Both the position numbers and the translations under genes were made by a program. Positions 39,292-40,832 of a stretch of DNA of 40,832 bases are shown here, in pieces. Numbering within the stretch: position 1 is the first letter of the stretch; each line of letters begins with the position of its first letter. The stretch is from an uncultured Lachnospiraceae bacterium. Lineage in GTDB: Bacteria > Bacillota > Clostridia > Lachnospirales > Lachnospiraceae. The notes under the pieces were generated by a model. It saw only the letters and a program-made list of their open reading frames with translations, had not been told where the DNA came from and searched no databases. The stretch covers positions 1-40,832 of the forward strand of contig CAJUGD010000033.1 in the NCBI GenBank assembly GCA_910586205.1, read 5' to 3'.

Positions 39292-40832
39292 TTAATTTTT
39301 ATATTTCATCTCAATGCAATCTCTGTAGCTTTCTATAACCTGATTAATATGGCTTATCTTTTCGGAAACGCAAGTATTTAAATTTGTTATTTTCCTAAAA
39401 TCGTTTCTTATTTTTTTCAGGCTATCATTCATATCTTGATTTTCATAAAAAAATCTTCTACAATCATTTATATAAGTAACAAGGCAATTTAATAATTCCT
39501 TTTCCCAAAATGCATTGATTACTGAACCATTTTTTAATACTAAACGCCTCAGCCTTAAAAATGCATAATAATATTTATTATCAGACATATACTTATGATA
39601 TCGCTCAATTTCTTTGTAAATAAATTCTATATCTTTATTTTCTGGTTTTAAAAATTGTGCTTTTATATCGTTCATTGTCCAAAAGAATCCATTATTTAAA
39701 GGGTTAATCATTGTTTCTGTGACTAAAGCTATTCTTATGATTGCAATTGTCTTCACAATATTTTTAACTTCAATTCTCTTTAGACTCTTAATAAGAGAAT
39801 TGAAATATTCTATGAAGTCTAATTCCAATATCAATATACTTACCAAATCAGCAAAACTTTCCTTAATAATCGAATCCAATGCCTCAATCATTATATAAAT
39901 GTTGATTGCATCTGTTTTGCCTTCATCACTGCCAACAGTATTCATATATATCTTAAACAAATATTGATTAAGGGCATCGTAAAAATTTTCTCTATCTTTT
40001 TGAAGATTAGCATAGTCATAATTATGAGAATCTTTGTAGTTTACATTAAAATAATCTTCAAAAATTGTACCAAAAATTCTATTCTTTCCATTTATACAAT
40101 CTTCCAGAAAATATCCCAACCCATTAGATATAATTGCCTTTAAATTTTCTGTATGAAGAATCGTATCATATTTAAGAAATTCCGAATTTTCACATTCACT
40201 AATTTTCCTCTCTAATTCAATATAGCCCGATACTTCTTCTATCAGTGCATTAATAAAATCATCTAGTGTTCCATCTGGACAGAAAATGGAGTTGTGAGCG
40301 GTCTGGTACGTGCCAGTGCTAGGCAAAATTTCGACGGCGATGTGGGCCATCGACTAGAAATTTTAACGACGCAATGGTGCGTGACAGACCGTTCACGACT
40401 TCGATTTCTGTCCGGATGGAACACTAGCCCATCTATTGTAAAAAATTTTGACATCCCATAATCAAGATATGTATGCAATCCAACCAACCTTATCAGGGAT
40501 TCTTTTAATACTTCGTATCGCCTTTCCCTCATTCTTAGTTTGCTGCCAACAAAATGCCCAATTTCATGACTCAAAACAATCATTAAATACTTAGGATCAA
40601 ACGTCTGCCTTTCTGGTATTTCTACTAGCAATAAACGGTTTCTATCCATTGATGAATGAAAAACTTGAGTCACCACAACCCTTTCATTCATCCCTGGATA
40701 CAGCATGAACTCGTAATCATGCTGTAATTGAAATTTTTCATCCCTAAGCCCAAATTTTTCATTCAAATATGTTTTTACCCTGAATCCGTGAAACTGGTTG
40801 TTTTATGAGTCCAATCCCAAATCGGATTGGCT
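39292..40832 (-). pseudogene. HEIGH-motif putative zinc metallopeptidase, disrupted by an insertion (5' partial)
   Basis: Two frames belong to one gene. The upstream part (down to 40428) has the zinc-binding motif SHEIGHFVGSK (HEIGH encoded at 40568-40554) and ends YGMSKFFTIDG. The downstream part (from 40266 to 39292, about 324 residues, helical, Lys/Ile-rich) starts LDDFINALIEEV. A 157-base element with its 4-base duplication lies between. Removing it with one CTAG copy joins the parts in frame as TIDGLDDFIN, giving about 437 residues. The upstream part has no ATG; its frame opens after TAA near 40807, and the sequence at the window edge fits another frame, so a second lesion is possible. 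I do not recognise the family beyond HExxH. The local DNA is clearly more AT-rich than its neighbours. Confidence 0.75.
40267..40423. mobile_element. 157-bp palindromic MITE-like element with CTAG target duplication
   Basis: The ends are long inverted repeats: TGTTCCATCTGGACAGAAA on the left matches TGTTCCATCCGGACAGAAA read from the right, and similarity continues for about 40 bases to CGGTCTG. The centre is also partly self-complementary (AAAATTTC ... GAAATTTT), so the whole element can fold into one hairpin. CTAG flanks it on both sides (40263-40266, 40424-40427). It encodes no transposase and is more GC-rich than the gene it interrupts. Confidence 0.8.

Overview
The window looks like a low-GC anaerobic Firmicute, most likely a gut Lachnospiraceae (Clostridium clostridioforme/Blautia-like breadth; genus not determined). 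The reasons are strong AGGAGG ribosome sites, TTGACA/TATAAT promoters, a TRAP transporter beside cellobiose PTS genes, Rpn-type nuclease remnants, tandem RpiR regulators and a BclA-like collagen protein. Nearly all genes lie on the minus strand. I see no rRNA, tRNA or CRISPR array.

Layout. 1-1035: the 3' part of a collagen-like surface/exosporium-type protein with near-identical 90-nt repeats. 1036-3329: a scarred mobile region with two 88-bp direct repeats, an IS3-type orfA fragment fused to an orphan ORF, and a frameshifted Rpn nuclease. 3330-7617: a response regulator, a sensor kinase and a two-gene ABC transporter, with a candidate regulator site before the ABC genes. 7820-9731: a DUF2185-DUF4241 immunity-like fusion and a lipoprotein. 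9998-12422: a TetR regulator and an ABC half-exporter with a clear promoter/operator. 12447-17847: a cellobiose-type PTS (IIA, IIC, IIB) with a 6-phospho-beta-glucosidase, controlled by one or two RpiR regulators. 17883-19003: azlCD branched-chain amino acid exporter.

19021-28414: the most interesting block, an apparent carboxylate catabolic or reductive regulon. It holds a LacI-type regulator, an SDR dehydrogenase, a shikimate-dehydrogenase-family enzyme, a TRAP transporter (DctP, DctQ, and DctM broken by one in-frame TGA), a fumarate-reductase-like flavoprotein and an Fe-S old-yellow-enzyme-type reductase. Four related CG-centred operators (TGAAAACGGTTTCA type) sit in it. I infer uptake and reduction of a quinate/shikimate-like ring acid; the substrate is not shown by sequence.

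28481-32984: a membrane diguanylate cyclase with an ECF-S-like sensor region, divergent from a tandem HD/HD-GYP protein, then a SplB-like radical SAM protein. 33003-37784: a perfect consensus promoter reading through five 11-nt G-tract repeats into proA antisense, then the proA, 5-formyltetrahydrofolate cyclo-ligase, DUF896, proB, COG2509 flavoprotein operon. 37785-40832: mostly intergenic DNA with one small ORF, a Uma2 endonuclease, and a HEIGH metallopeptidase-like gene split by a 157-bp palindromic MITE-like insertion with CTAG target duplication.
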